A stretch of 64,000 nucleotides of DNA from Liquorilactobacillus oeni DSM 19972 (GTDB lineage Bacteria > Bacillota > Bacilli > Lactobacillales > Lactobacillaceae). Below the pieces are notes generated by a model. That model did not search any database. It was not told the origin of the DNA and saw only the letters and a list, made by a program, of their open reading frames with translations. Where the stretch lies: the NCBI RefSeq assembly GCF_001436275.1, contig NZ_AZEH01000020.1:124001-188000 (forward strand), written 5' to 3'. The translations under genes were made by a program, and so were the position numbers. This document shows positions 56,269-64,000 of the stretch, in pieces; positions within the stretch are counted from its first letter, which is position 1; every line of letters begins with the position of its first letter.

Positions 56269-56721
56269 ATGGATGAAATTGATTTAAAAATAGTATCTAC
56301 TTTACAAAAGGATGCACGAATTTCTTTAAAAAAACTAGCTGATATCTGTTTTATTTCAGCGCCTGCTGTTTCGACGCGGTTATCACATTTAGAACAGCGG
56401 GGAATCATCAGCAGCTATCAGACTTCGATTGATTATAAAATACTAGGATTTCCTATTAAAGCCTATGTTAGCTTAAGACTTTCTGCAAAGGATAAAAATG
56501 ATTTCTATCCTTACATTAAATCTGTCGGTAATGTGGTTTCTTGCGACTGTGTAACGGGAAGTTATTCTCAGATTATTACCTGTTATTTCAAGTCCACTAA
56601 ATCCTTAGATAATTTCATCAATGACATTCAACGCTTCGGAGAAACCAAAACGCAAATTGTCTTTTCTACAAGTGTTAATCAGCGCCCGCTTGAGTTGACA
56701 CCGGGTAAAAATTATTTTTAG
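56269..56721 (+). CDS. Lrp/AsnC family regulator
   Basis: 150 aa. N-terminal helix-turn-helix DEIDLKIVSTLQKDARISLKKLADICFISAPAVSTRLSHLEQRGII, then the RAM/ACT effector domain. It is the feast/famine type that senses amino acids. Its place 77 bp after thrC suggests control of threonine genes, which is inference from context. Confidence 0.88.
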   Translation: MDEIDLKIVSTLQKDARISLKKLADICFISAPAVSTRLSHLEQRGIISSYQTSIDYKILGFPIKAYVSLRLSAKDKNDFYPYIKSVGNVVSCDCVTGSYSQIITCYFKSTKSLDNFINDIQRFGETKTQIVFSTSVNQRPLELTPGKNYF

Positions 56722-56803
56722 AAAACTGCCCTTTCAACTTTCATTTAAGGTTTTTCTGATACAGTAGTATTTTTTTAAACTACTTTCCATTTATATAAAA
56801 TAA

Positions 56804-56988
56804 CAGAGAGACTGAGTCAAAAGCTAACTTTTGACTCAGTCTCTCTGTTTTAATCTGTAAGTCGTACATTAACGTGTTTCAACAGCCAGCCTTTTCTGCT
56901 TAGTCACGAATTACTCACAGTCAAATTCAGACTATATTCGTAACTCGCTGTTAATACTCAAAGCCTAATAGCTATTGACACACTCCCC
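56804..56988 (-). repeat. Dispersed structured repeat, full copy
   Basis: On the minus strand it starts GGGGAGTGTGTCAATAGC. Outer arms CAATAGCT and GGCTGTTG pair at all eight positions with G-U pairs, although both differ from the CAATAGTC/GACTATTG of other copies. The terminator hairpin GAGAGACTGAGTCAAAA/TTTTGACTCAGTCTCTC is perfect over 17 bp. It lies 22 bp after the fruA stop, in the same orientation. Confidence 0.9.
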
Positions 56989-57010
56989 TTTTATATCTAC
57001 AACTAACTTT

Positions 57011-58963
57011 TTACTTAGCCGTTTCTTTTGTTTGTTTCCACATTCCCATTATTACCCCGGAAATAATTGCTCCAATTACTACAGCAAAGATATATCCAAA
57101 AGCATTAGTAGCAAGCGGTGTTACCCAGAAACCGCCATGAGGTGCTGGAACGCTGACTTTCCAAAATTGAGTTAAGCCGCCAGCAATAGCTGACCCTACA
57201 ATACATGAAGATAAAACACGTAATGGATCTGCTGTTGCAAATGGAATTGCGCCTTCTGTAATGAAGGAGAAGCCCAGAACCCAGTTTGTGATTCCTGCTT
57301 TACGCTCATCATCTGTAAACTTCTTTGGCCAAAAGGCTGTTGCAATAGCTGTTGCAAACGGTGGAACCATCCCACCGGCCATTACAGCTGCCATAAGGTT
57401 CCCGTTATTAGTTGAAGTAAAGGCTGCAACAGCGAAAACATAGGCCGCTTTGTTGAAAGGACCACCCATATCGATTGACATCATCCCGCCAAGAACGATA
57501 CCTAAGAGAACAGCATTACCAGTTCCCATGTGATTCAAGAAGGCGGTTACCCAAGTATTTATAATTGCAAAAATTGGATTAACAATAAAGAACATAATTA
57601 AAGCAACCAACAGCAATCCGAAAATTGGATAAAGGAGCATTGGTTTCATACCTTCAAGTGACTTAGGAAGTTTAGAAAACAGCTTTCTAAGGAAGATAGT
57701 TAAGTATCCTGCTATGAAACCAGCAGCAATACCGCCTAAGAATCCAGCTGCACTTTTAGCATTCGTCATTACATTTGCTGTATATGCTCCGCCAAAAGAT
57801 CCGCTGTAGACAGTTGCCATGAATCCACCAACAAACCCAGGCATCAAAGCTGGACGATCGCCAATTGATTCAGCAATATAACCTGCCAAAACCGGTATCA
57901 TGAAAGCAAATGCTAAACTGCCGGCATTGTTTAAGAAAATAAATCCAATTGACTTCGGCCCACCAAGAAATTGTTCAATTACAAATGACAGGGCCATCAA
58001 AATACCACCGCCGACAACAAATGGAAGCATATGGGAGATCCCATTCATCAAATCTTTGTAAATTTTACTTCCAATTGAGCCGCCTGCATCATCGCCTTCT
58101 TCTTCCTCAGCTGAATCTGCATGATAAACAGGTGCATCCGCATTGACCGCTTTGGTGATCAGTTCTTCGGACTTTTTGATTCCGTCAACTACTGGACGGT
58201 TTACCAAATGCTTGCCGTTGAAACGAGCCATTGCAACCTTCTTATCAGCAGCAATTATAACCCCAGCTGCACGTCTGATTTCATCTGCAGTCAATAAGTG
58301 TTTAACACCTTCAGATCCATTTGTTTCAACCTTGATATCGACACCCATTGCTTCAGCCTGCTTTTTCAAAGCTTCTTCAGCCATATATGTGTGCGCGATT
58401 CCGGTAGGACAAGCTGTTACCGCTACAATATAAGGACGATCAGAAGAAGCAGGTGTTGTCGTTTGTTGTGCTTCTTTCTTTTCTTCAGCTTTATCTTTAG
58501 CTTCTTTTTGGGCCTGGGCATCTGCAAAAAGCTGATGGACTTCATCAGGTGTCTTAGCTTTTTTCAATTTAGCTACCAAAGCTGGATCGATCAAAAGACC
58601 TGACAATGTTGCTAATGCTTGTAAATGCGTATTATTAGCACCTTCTGGAGCAGCAATCATAAAGAATAAATGTACAGGATTGCCATCCAAAGCATCGTAA
58701 TCAACACCCTTTTCACTTTTAGCAAACAGAACAGTTGCACGCTGAACAGCCTTATCTTTTGCATGCGGCATTGCAATCCCGTCACCTATTCCAGTGGTTG
58801 ACTGCTTTTCCCGAGCAACAATATCTTTTTTATAGAGTTCTTCGTCATTAATAACACCTGTTACAAAATATTGGTGCACCATCTCATTAATTGCTTCTTC
58901 TTTAGTCGAAGCTTTGAGATCCATGATCATTGCATCTTTCAATAACAATTCACGAATATCCAC
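57011..58963 (-). CDS. fruA: PTS fructose transporter subunit IIABC
   Basis: 650 aa from a GTG at 58963; an in-frame GTG at 58972 abuts the GGGAA site. Order: EIIA with phospho-His in GIAMPHAKD (about residue 61), an acidic/Gln-rich linker, EIIB with active Cys in VTACPTGIAHTYMA, then EIIC with about nine membrane helices. It takes up fructose and phosphorylates it to fructose-1-phosphate. It is the third gene of fruR-fruK-fruA. A dispersed repeat forms its 3' end. Confidence 0.94.
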   Translation of the reverse strand: MDIRELLLKDAMIMDLKASTKEEAINEMVHQYFVTGVINDEELYKKDIVAREKQSTTGIGDGIAMPHAKDKAVQRATVLFAKSEKGVDYDALDGNPVHLFFMIAAPEGANNTHLQALATLSGLLIDPALVAKLKKAKTPDEVHQLFADAQAQKEAKDKAEEKKEAQQTTTPASSDRPYIVAVTACPTGIAHTYMAEEALKKQAEAMGVDIKVETNGSEGVKHLLTADEIRRAAGVIIAADKKVAMARFNGKHLVNRPVVDGIKKSEELITKAVNADAPVYHADSAEEEEGDDAGGSIGSKIYKDLMNGISHMLPFVVGGGILMALSFVIEQFLGGPKSIGFIFLNNAGSLAFAFMIPVLAGYIAESIGDRPALMPGFVGGFMATVYSGSFGGAYTANVMTNAKSAAGFLGGIAAGFIAGYLTIFLRKLFSKLPKSLEGMKPMLLYPIFGLLLVALIMFFIVNPIFAIINTWVTAFLNHMGTGNAVLLGIVLGGMMSIDMGGPFNKAAYVFAVAAFTSTNNGNLMAAVMAGGMVPPFATAIATAFWPKKFTDDERKAGITNWVLGFSFITEGAIPFATADPLRVLSSCIVGSAIAGGLTQFWKVSVPAPHGGFWVTPLATNAFGYIFAVVIGAIISGVIMGMWKQTKETAK

Positions 58964-58992
58964 TAAAAACACTTCCCTTTTAAATTAATTTT

Positions 58993-59910
58993 TTATTTTT
59001 CATAGTTCTCGATTTTTATACCTGGCAAAATTTCATCAATCTTACTGCGATCAGCAAGATCTTCAGAAAATGCTGTGGCACTCCCGCAAGCTAAACCATA
59101 ACGGAAACTTTCAAGCGGGTTTTTTGTAGCAGCATAAGTACCTACAAACCCACCAATCATAGAATCACCAGCGCCGACAGAGTTAATAACTGTCCCTTTC
59201 GGGGCCTTGCTATAGTAAACTTTTTCGGGTGTGATCAACAGACCGCCATCGCCAGCCATTGAAATCAGTACATGCTGTGCCCCAAGTTTCAACAGCTTTT
59301 TACCATATTTTACAATGTCACTGATTCCATCAAACTTAACTCCGAAAAGTTCAGCAAGTTCATGATGGTTAGGTTTAACAACTAAGGGATGTTCCTTAAG
59401 TGATTTCATCAAACCTTCACCGGTTGTATCAATTACGAACTCTGCACCCTTTGCACGAATAAGTTCTATAAGGTCGAAGTAAAAATTATCGTCCAAACTC
59501 GGAGCAAGACTGCCCGATAAAATCACAACGTCATCCTTTTCAAGTTTATCAAATGATTCCTTGAATTTGGCAACCTCATCTGCGGTAATTTGCGGTCCCT
59601 TACCGTTAATTTCAGTCTCATTTTGTGCTTTAACCTTAACATTAATTCTGGTATCAGCGGCTATATGAGTAAAACTTGTCTGCAGTTTTTTTGCTTCCAG
59701 TGATTTTTCAACAAAACTGCCGGTAAAACCGCCTAAAAAACCAAGTGCAACATTTTCATGACCTAACTCGCGTAAAATTCGGGAAACATTGATTCCCTTG
59801 CCACCAGGTAATTTGGTATCATAATCCATGCGATTGACTTTACCTAGCGTAAGTTCTTTCAACTGCACAATGTAATCAATAGATGGATTAACTGTTACCG
59901 TGTAAATCAT
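58993..59910 (-). CDS. fruK: 1-phosphofructokinase
   Basis: 305 aa PfkB-family kinase: TVNPSIDYIVQL start, PGGKGINVSRILRELG, and the C-terminal anion hole and catalytic base NSVGAGDSMIGGFVG. It converts fructose-1-phosphate to fructose-1,6-bisphosphate. The start overlaps the fruR stop by 4 bp (ATGA) and follows AGGAGG. Confidence 0.94.
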   Translation of the reverse strand: MIYTVTVNPSIDYIVQLKELTLGKVNRMDYDTKLPGGKGINVSRILRELGHENVALGFLGGFTGSFVEKSLEAKKLQTSFTHIAADTRINVKVKAQNETEINGKGPQITADEVAKFKESFDKLEKDDVVILSGSLAPSLDDNFYFDLIELIRAKGAEFVIDTTGEGLMKSLKEHPLVVKPNHHELAELFGVKFDGISDIVKYGKKLLKLGAQHVLISMAGDGGLLITPEKVYYSKAPKGTVINSVGAGDSMIGGFVGTYAATKNPLESFRYGLACGSATAFSEDLADRSKIDEILPGIKIENYEK

Positions 59911-60662
59911 AGTGAGACCTCCTGAATTTTTGTTTGCTTACTGTATTGATCGAAAACCGATCTAGATAGCTTATTCGTAATAATTACCGCATCAGCTATC
60001 TCTGCAACTTTAACGAAGGAAATTTGGTCGAATTTGGAATCATCAACCAGTATATAAGCCCTTTCTCCTTGTATGATTGCTGTTTTCTTTACTGCTGCTT
60101 CATCAGGGTCAGGTGTAGTATACCCATATTGCAGATGGACACCGTTCATTCCTAAAAAAACCTTGTCAAAACGGTATTGTTGTAACTGTTTAACAGTTTC
60201 AACCCCAATAATTGCCTTAGTAGTATTCTTCAGTTCGCCACCTACCAGAATCGTACGAATATTTTGATCTGCAAGTGCTGATGCATGCATCACACCATTA
60301 GTAACAACGACCAAATTTTTACCAGCATGCAAGAAACCAATCATTGCAAGTGTAGATGTTCCAGCATCAAGGTAGATAACATCACCATCTTGTACTGAAG
60401 TAGCAGCCAACTTTGCAATTTCATTTTTTTGCTGTGTGTTTTTGGAAAACTTGCCGCTCATATCAAGTTCCTGTTGCAAAGAATGTTTAAGCTTCGCGCC
60501 TCCGTGAAATCTAAGGAGCATTCCTCTTTCTTCCAGCACCTGTAAATCGCGACGTGCTGATGATTCTGAGCACTCAACGGAATCACAAATATCTTGCAAC
60601 TTAATAATTCCTTTGCTTTCCAACATCGCTAATATTATCTGTTGCCGTTCTTCTGCAAGCAC
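59907..60662 (-). CDS. fruR: DeoR family repressor of the fructose operon
   Basis: 251 aa from a GTG. N-terminal helix-turn-helix EERQQIILAMLESKGIIKLQDICDSVECSESSARRDL, then a DeoR sugar-phosphate domain (IYLDAGTSTLAMIGFL, VFLGMNGVHLQYGYTTPD). It likely senses fructose-1-phosphate. First gene of the operon with fruK and fruA. Confidence 0.92.
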   Translation of the reverse strand: MLAEERQQIILAMLESKGIIKLQDICDSVECSESSARRDLQVLEERGMLLRFHGGAKLKHSLQQELDMSGKFSKNTQQKNEIAKLAATSVQDGDVIYLDAGTSTLAMIGFLHAGKNLVVVTNGVMHASALADQNIRTILVGGELKNTTKAIIGVETVKQLQQYRFDKVFLGMNGVHLQYGYTTPDPDEAAVKKTAIIQGERAYILVDDSKFDQISFVKVAEIADAVIITNKLSRSVFDQYSKQTKIQEVSL

Positions 60663-60682
60663 TTACACTACCCCCAAAAAAT

Positions 60683-60711
60683 ATATTAACACCGTGATTA
60701 CTAAAAATCAA
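60683..60711 (-). promoter_or_regulatory. Promoter of the fru operon
   Basis: On the minus strand TTGATT (60706-60711) and TAATAT (60683-60688) are 17 bp apart. CAATCA-containing elements overlap the -35 (60709-60714 region) and occur inverted at about 60759-60775 (TGATTGTTTTTGACCG); these could be FruR operators, with low certainty. Confidence 0.55.
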
Positions 60712-60951
60712 TCAAAAAAATGCAAAAAACCTCATATTCAACCATAAAATTAAGTGTTTATGATTGTTTTTGACCGATTAAACTTGAATACTTCAAAGAA
60801 ATGTGACCACACTTCCTTGATAGTCCTTATAATTTAAGCAGTTATGTATTTTTAAGAAAAGTAAACACGCTCACATTTTGTAGATATACATAGATAAAAT
60901 TTTTAGTATAGTCCAGTAACTTGCACCATTCCCTATATTAATACTCAAAAA

Positions 60952-61118
60952 AGAGGAACCAAGACAAAAGTTACGTTTTGACCTGGTCCCTTTATTTCAT
61001 GTTATATGCAAATAGCAAATCTTTTCCGCTTAACCACGAACTTAAGCATAGTCAAATTCAGGCTATGTTTGTAATATACGCTAATATTCAAAGTTCAACG
61101 ACTATTCGCACACTTCCG
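60952..61118 (-). repeat. Dispersed structured repeat, copy with small deletions
   Basis: On the minus strand it starts GGAAGTGTGCGAATAGTCG. TTGACTATGCTTAAGTTCG and GGTTAAGCGGAAAAGAT match the consensus, and the hairpin GGGACCAGGTCAAAAC/GTTTTGTCTTGGTTCC ends it. It lies 63 bp after the UPF0210 gene, in the same orientation. Confidence 0.8.
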
Positions 61119-61180
61119 GATTATTTTTTTTAACTACTATCCATTATTTGTTGCCATCTTGAAATTTTATTTCCGATCAG

Positions 61181-62524
61181 TTAATTTTTAAAACTATGAA
61201 TTGGTGCTGGAATCAAACCACCACGTGAAATCATAGCAGCTGAAGAAGCCGAATTAACGGCCATGATCGGTGCATGTCCTAACAGACCACCAAACTCCGC
61301 CACGTCACCGACTTTTTTACCCTTAATTGGCAACACACGAACAGCAGTTGTTTTATTATTGATCATCCCGATTGCCGCTTCATCAGCAATCATTGCGGAA
61401 ATTGTTTCTGCTGGTGTATCACCCGGAATTGCTATCATGTCTAAGCCAACAGAACATACCGCTGTCATTGCTTCTAGCTTTTCAACATTCAATGTACCGG
61501 ACTTTGCAGCCGCAATCATTCCTGCATCTTCTGAAACTGGAATAAATGCGCCCGATAATCCGCCGACATGGTTGCATGCCATAATACCGCCCTTTTTAAC
61601 TGCATCATTCAACAAAGCTAATGCTGCTGTTGTACCATGGGTACCGACAGTTTCAAGCCCAATTTCTTCTAAAATTTCTGCAACTGAGTCTCCCACTGCT
61701 GGTGTCGGTGCAAGTGAAAGATCAACGATTCCAAAAGGAACATTCAATCTTTTTGCTGCTAAACTTCCTATAAGCTGACCCATTCTAGTCACTTTAAAAG
61801 CCGTTTTTTTGATTGTTTCAGCAACTACATCAAGCGGTTCACCCTTTACCTTTTCAAGGGCATGCTTGACTACTCCTGGCCCGCTAACACCCACATTGAT
61901 GACTACATCTTTTTCGCCGACACCATGAAAAGCTCCAGCCATAAAAGGATTGTCTTCAACCGCATTACAGAAAACAACCATTTTGGTATTTGACATAAAT
62001 GAACGTTCAGCTGCTTCTTTTATGACTTTTCCCATCTGTGCCACCGCATCCATATTGATTCCACTGCGTGTTGACCCTACATTTACAGATGCACAGACAA
62101 GGTCAGTTTCAGACAGCACCTGCGGTAACGAATGAATCAAACGCAAATCGCCGCTTTGATAACCCTTTTGTACCAAAGCTGAAAAACCGCCAATAAAATT
62201 AACACCTAAGTCTTTAGCAGCACGATCGAGTGTTTGTGCATATTTGAAATAATCATGATCCTTACAAGCAGCAGCAACAATTGAAATTGGTGTCACTGAA
62301 ATTCGTTTATTAATAATTGGAATTCCATACTCCGCTTCAAGTTGCTGGCCCACCTTAACGAGATTTTTAGCCTTCGTCATTATCTTGTGGTAAATTCGTT
62401 CACAGGCTCTTTCACTGTTGCTATCAATGCAATCCAAAAGGGAAATACCCATAGTAATTGTTCGTACATCCAGTTTTTCATCGGAGATCATATGAATCGT
62501 TTCTATGATTTTTTCTGTTTCCAT
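61181..62524 (-). CDS. UPF0210/PFL family protein (DUF711)
   Basis: 447 aa, usual family length. [11 protein letters not shown]-type start ([27 protein letters not shown]), [33 protein letters not shown] and [32 protein letters not shown] are conserved family blocks. The family resembles glycyl-radical-fold proteins in structure but its role is not established. It always tends to follow an ACT-domain gene, as it does here. Confidence 0.85.
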   Translation of the reverse strand: METEKIIETIHMISDEKLDVRTITMGISLLDCIDSNSERACERIYHKIMTKAKNLVKVGQQLEAEYGIPIINKRISVTPISIVAAACKDHDYFKYAQTLDRAAKDLGVNFIGGFSALVQKGYQSGDLRLIHSLPQVLSETDLVCASVNVGSTRSGINMDAVAQMGKVIKEAAERSFMSNTKMVVFCNAVEDNPFMAGAFHGVGEKDVVINVGVSGPGVVKHALEKVKGEPLDVVAETIKKTAFKVTRMGQLIGSLAAKRLNVPFGIVDLSLAPTPAVGDSVAEILEEIGLETVGTHGTTAALALLNDAVKKGGIMACNHVGGLSGAFIPVSEDAGMIAAAKSGTLNVEKLEAMTAVCSVGLDMIAIPGDTPAETISAMIADEAAIGMINNKTTAVRVLPIKGKKVGDVAEFGGLLGHAPIMAVNSASSAAMISRGGLIPAPIHSFKN

Positions 62525-62540
62525 CTAAATTCTGATCCTC

Positions 62541-62810
62541 CTATAGTTGATGCATTGCATGATAAATTTCTGCGCGCCTGATTTTGATTTCTACTCCTAA
62601 TTTTTTCCCTAATTCATCCAATTGTTGTGTCAATGCTACAAAGTCGAGATTTTCATTTCTTATTTCAACCATCATCATCATTGTGAAATAACCATCCATA
62701 ATTGTTTGTGAAACGTCAAGAATATTAATTTTATTTTCAGCCAAAAAGTTACTAACACCAGCAATAATACCTACTTGGTCTTTACCGATAGTGGTCAAAA
62801 TAGCTCTCAT
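62541..62810 (-). CDS. ACT domain protein (UPF0237)
   Basis: 89 aa from the ATG at 62810, after GAGGTG; longer starts overlap that site. MRAILTTIGKDQVGIIAGVSNFLAENKINILDVSQTI is a clear regulatory ACT fold, close in length to the family norm of about 90. It probably binds a small ligand such as an amino acid and may sense it for the UPF0210 protein encoded 16 bp downstream. Confidence 0.88.
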   Translation of the reverse strand: MRAILTTIGKDQVGIIAGVSNFLAENKINILDVSQTIMDGYFTMMMMVEIRNENLDFVALTQQLDELGKKLGVEIKIRRAEIYHAMHQL

Positions 62811-63006
62811 GCAAAGCACCTCTTTCATTGAATTTTAATCTAACTTATGCTCAAGTATATCTTTTCCGCGATCTTTGTGCAAACATCATTTTCGACTCAG
62901 TATATCATCAAATGTCACTGCCTTTTCCTTCTTGAATTTTTCTTTGCTTCCAACTAACATTAATGTGTTTGCAAGTTTCTACTATATTTAGGAAGGATGG
63001 CTCCTT

Positions 63007-64000
63007 ATGCCAATACAATTAAACTCTCGCAAGCGCACTATTATTACTATACTTCTTTTATTTTCAACGTTTATTTCGCTTGCCAGTCAAACAATGATGA
63101 TTACTGCATTGACTCCAATCCAGCAATCTTTAAAAATTACACTGACTAACGTTCAGTGGCTTACAACCGGTTATATTTTAGTTGTTGGAATAGTCATGCC
63201 ACTTTCTTCTAATCTCTATGAGAAGTTCAGCAATAGACAATTATTTTTATCAACTGTTGGCCTTTTTATTTGTGGAACATTACTGGGAGCAAGTGCCTCT
63301 AACTTTGAAATCCTGCTTTTGGCTCGCCTTTTGCAAGCATGTGCAGGCGGTATTTTGATGTCATTTCAGATGACAACGATGATTACGATCTATCCGCCTG
63401 AAAAAAGAGGAACTGTTCTGGGAATGTCTAGTCTAATAGTTGCTTCTGGCCCAGCAATTGGACCGACTATTTCGGGTGTTATTCTTCATTTCTTCAATTG
63501 GCAGTATTTATTTATTTTAATACTTCCTTTTATGTTTCTTATTTTAATCATAGGATTTATAACTTTTCCTAATTTTTCAAAACCGCAAGATATCAAGATC
63601 GACTTTATCTCTGTTTTTCTATCGCTTTTTGGCTCTGGAATAGCACTTGCAAGCTTAACTATCTTTCAGCAGAATATTCTTCTTGCGCTTTTAGCATTAC
63701 TTGTCGGTCTTTTTTTGTTATTTGTGTTTACTCGCCGGCAATTGCAACTTAAAAAACCGATGTTACGCGTTCAATTATTTAAATTACGTTCTTTTCGCCT
63801 GTTTACACTTGTTGGAATGCTGGCTTTCATGGTTCTGATCGGCACTGAACAGCTTATCCCGATCTTTGTTGAAAATGTTAAAGGCCTCAGCAGTATGCAA
63901 GCCGGGTTTGTACTTCTTCCAGGGGCAATTCTAAATGCCCTGTTTGCAGCTTTGGCAGGCCGTTATTATGATCTGCATGGTCCTAAACTGTTGCTTAATG
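63007..64000 (+). CDS. MFS multidrug exporter, DHA2 (EmrB/QacA) type, 5' part
   Basis: 331 codons visible; the frame is open at the right edge. The ATG at 63007 has AAGGATGG upstream. Membrane segments begin TIITILLLFSTFISLASQTMMITALTPIQQ, with NVQWLTTGYILVVGIVMPLSS (motif D1 region), LLLARLLQACAGGILMSFQ and SLIVASGPAIGPTISGVIL (motif C, antiporter signature). About ten segments are seen of the expected fourteen. It should expel drugs or toxic compounds by proton antiport. Confidence 0.88.
   Translation, partial: MPIQLNSRKRTIITILLLFSTFISLASQTMMITALTPIQQSLKITLTNVQWLTTGYILVVGIVMPLSSNLYEKFSNRQLFLSTVGLFICGTLLGASASNFEILLLARLLQACAGGILMSFQMTTMITIYPPEKRGTVLGMSSLIVASGPAIGPTISGVILHFFNWQYLFILILPFMFLILIIGFITFPNFSKPQDIKIDFISVFLSLFGSGIALASLTIFQQNILLALLALLVGLFLLFVFTRRQLQLKKPMLRVQLFKLRSFRLFTLVGMLAFMVLIGTEQLIPIFVENVKGLSSMQAGFVLLPGAILNALFAALAGRYYDLHGPKLLLN

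Noticed and set aside
56806-56991. Insertion sequence or MITE with target duplications
   Set aside because: I compared the edges of several repeat copies and found no consistent terminal inverted repeats outside the hairpin and no matching flanking duplications.
60850-60872. cre upstream of fruR (TGTGAGCGTGTTTAC on the minus strand)
   Set aside because: Three mismatches to the CcpA consensus.
61263-61778. 171-codon plus-strand frame opposite UPF0210
   Set aside because: Long only because the GC-rich coding strand lacks stops in that frame; family motifs are on the minus strand.

Overview
The window is low-GC Gram-positive DNA that reads as a chromosomal stretch of a lactic acid bacterium of the family Lactobacillaceae. 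The signs are strong AGGAGG ribosome sites with frequent TTG/GTG starts, T-box leaders, a LysM/glucosaminidase wall hydrolase, an LPQTG sortase substrate, catabolic acetolactate synthase, Dps, and homoserine/threonine genes arranged as in lactobacilli. I cannot name the species. There is no rRNA, tRNA, prophage, IS transposase or CRISPR array.

Layout. 1-3400: end of an Rrf2 regulator, then a TrpXYZ-like ABC importer operon behind a 235-nt structured leader that ends in a terminator. 3500-10000: small redox and stress enzymes, including two divergent ketopantoate-reductase-like paralogues, each behind its own T-box, a divergent TIM-barrel isomerase and an iron-type alcohol dehydrogenase. 10200-16000: aldo/keto reductase, acetolactate synthase, a CDF metal exporter with a SmtB/CzrA-type operator, a frameshifted AraC regulator and thiol peroxidase. 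16100-22400: the repetitive LysM hydrolase, glycerol kinase with a cre site, a 5'-truncated LPQTG adhesin and a racemase. 22600-34000: P-type ATPase, OsmC, TetR, tyrosine phosphatase, T-box NhaC antiporter, a VIT1 pair, FMN reductase and Dps. 33700-45900: TetR plus a heterodimeric ABC exporter, fructosamine kinase, aldehyde dehydrogenase, a short UvrA paralogue, DegV and a DUF2075 ATPase. 46000-51900: a compact exopolysaccharide operon (priming transferase, DUF4422 transferase, Glf, flippase, polymerase). 52300-56700: hom-thrB, thrC and an Lrp regulator. 57000-60700: fruR-fruK-fruA. 61100-64000: a UPF0210/ACT pair and the start of a DHA2 MFS exporter.

The most interesting signal lies between the genes. 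A roughly 180-bp structured repeat occurs in nine recognisable copies plus one remnant. It has a long imperfect hairpin followed by a TCAAAA/TTTTGA terminator hairpin. Eight of the nine copies lie just 3' of a gene and point the same way as that gene, so the element looks like a mobile or spreading 3'-UTR/terminator module. Arm pairing is kept by compensatory and G-U changes between copies. Several other genes carry only the terminator half.

Two further intergenic stretches (31683-31790 and 43296-43432) look like small RNAs ending in terminators. They share a GCTCCCC(C)AAG motif that could pair with Shine-Dalgarno sequences. The leader at 345-580 does not fit a riboswitch class I recognise.

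All functional calls come from motif recognition by eye; no database search was run.
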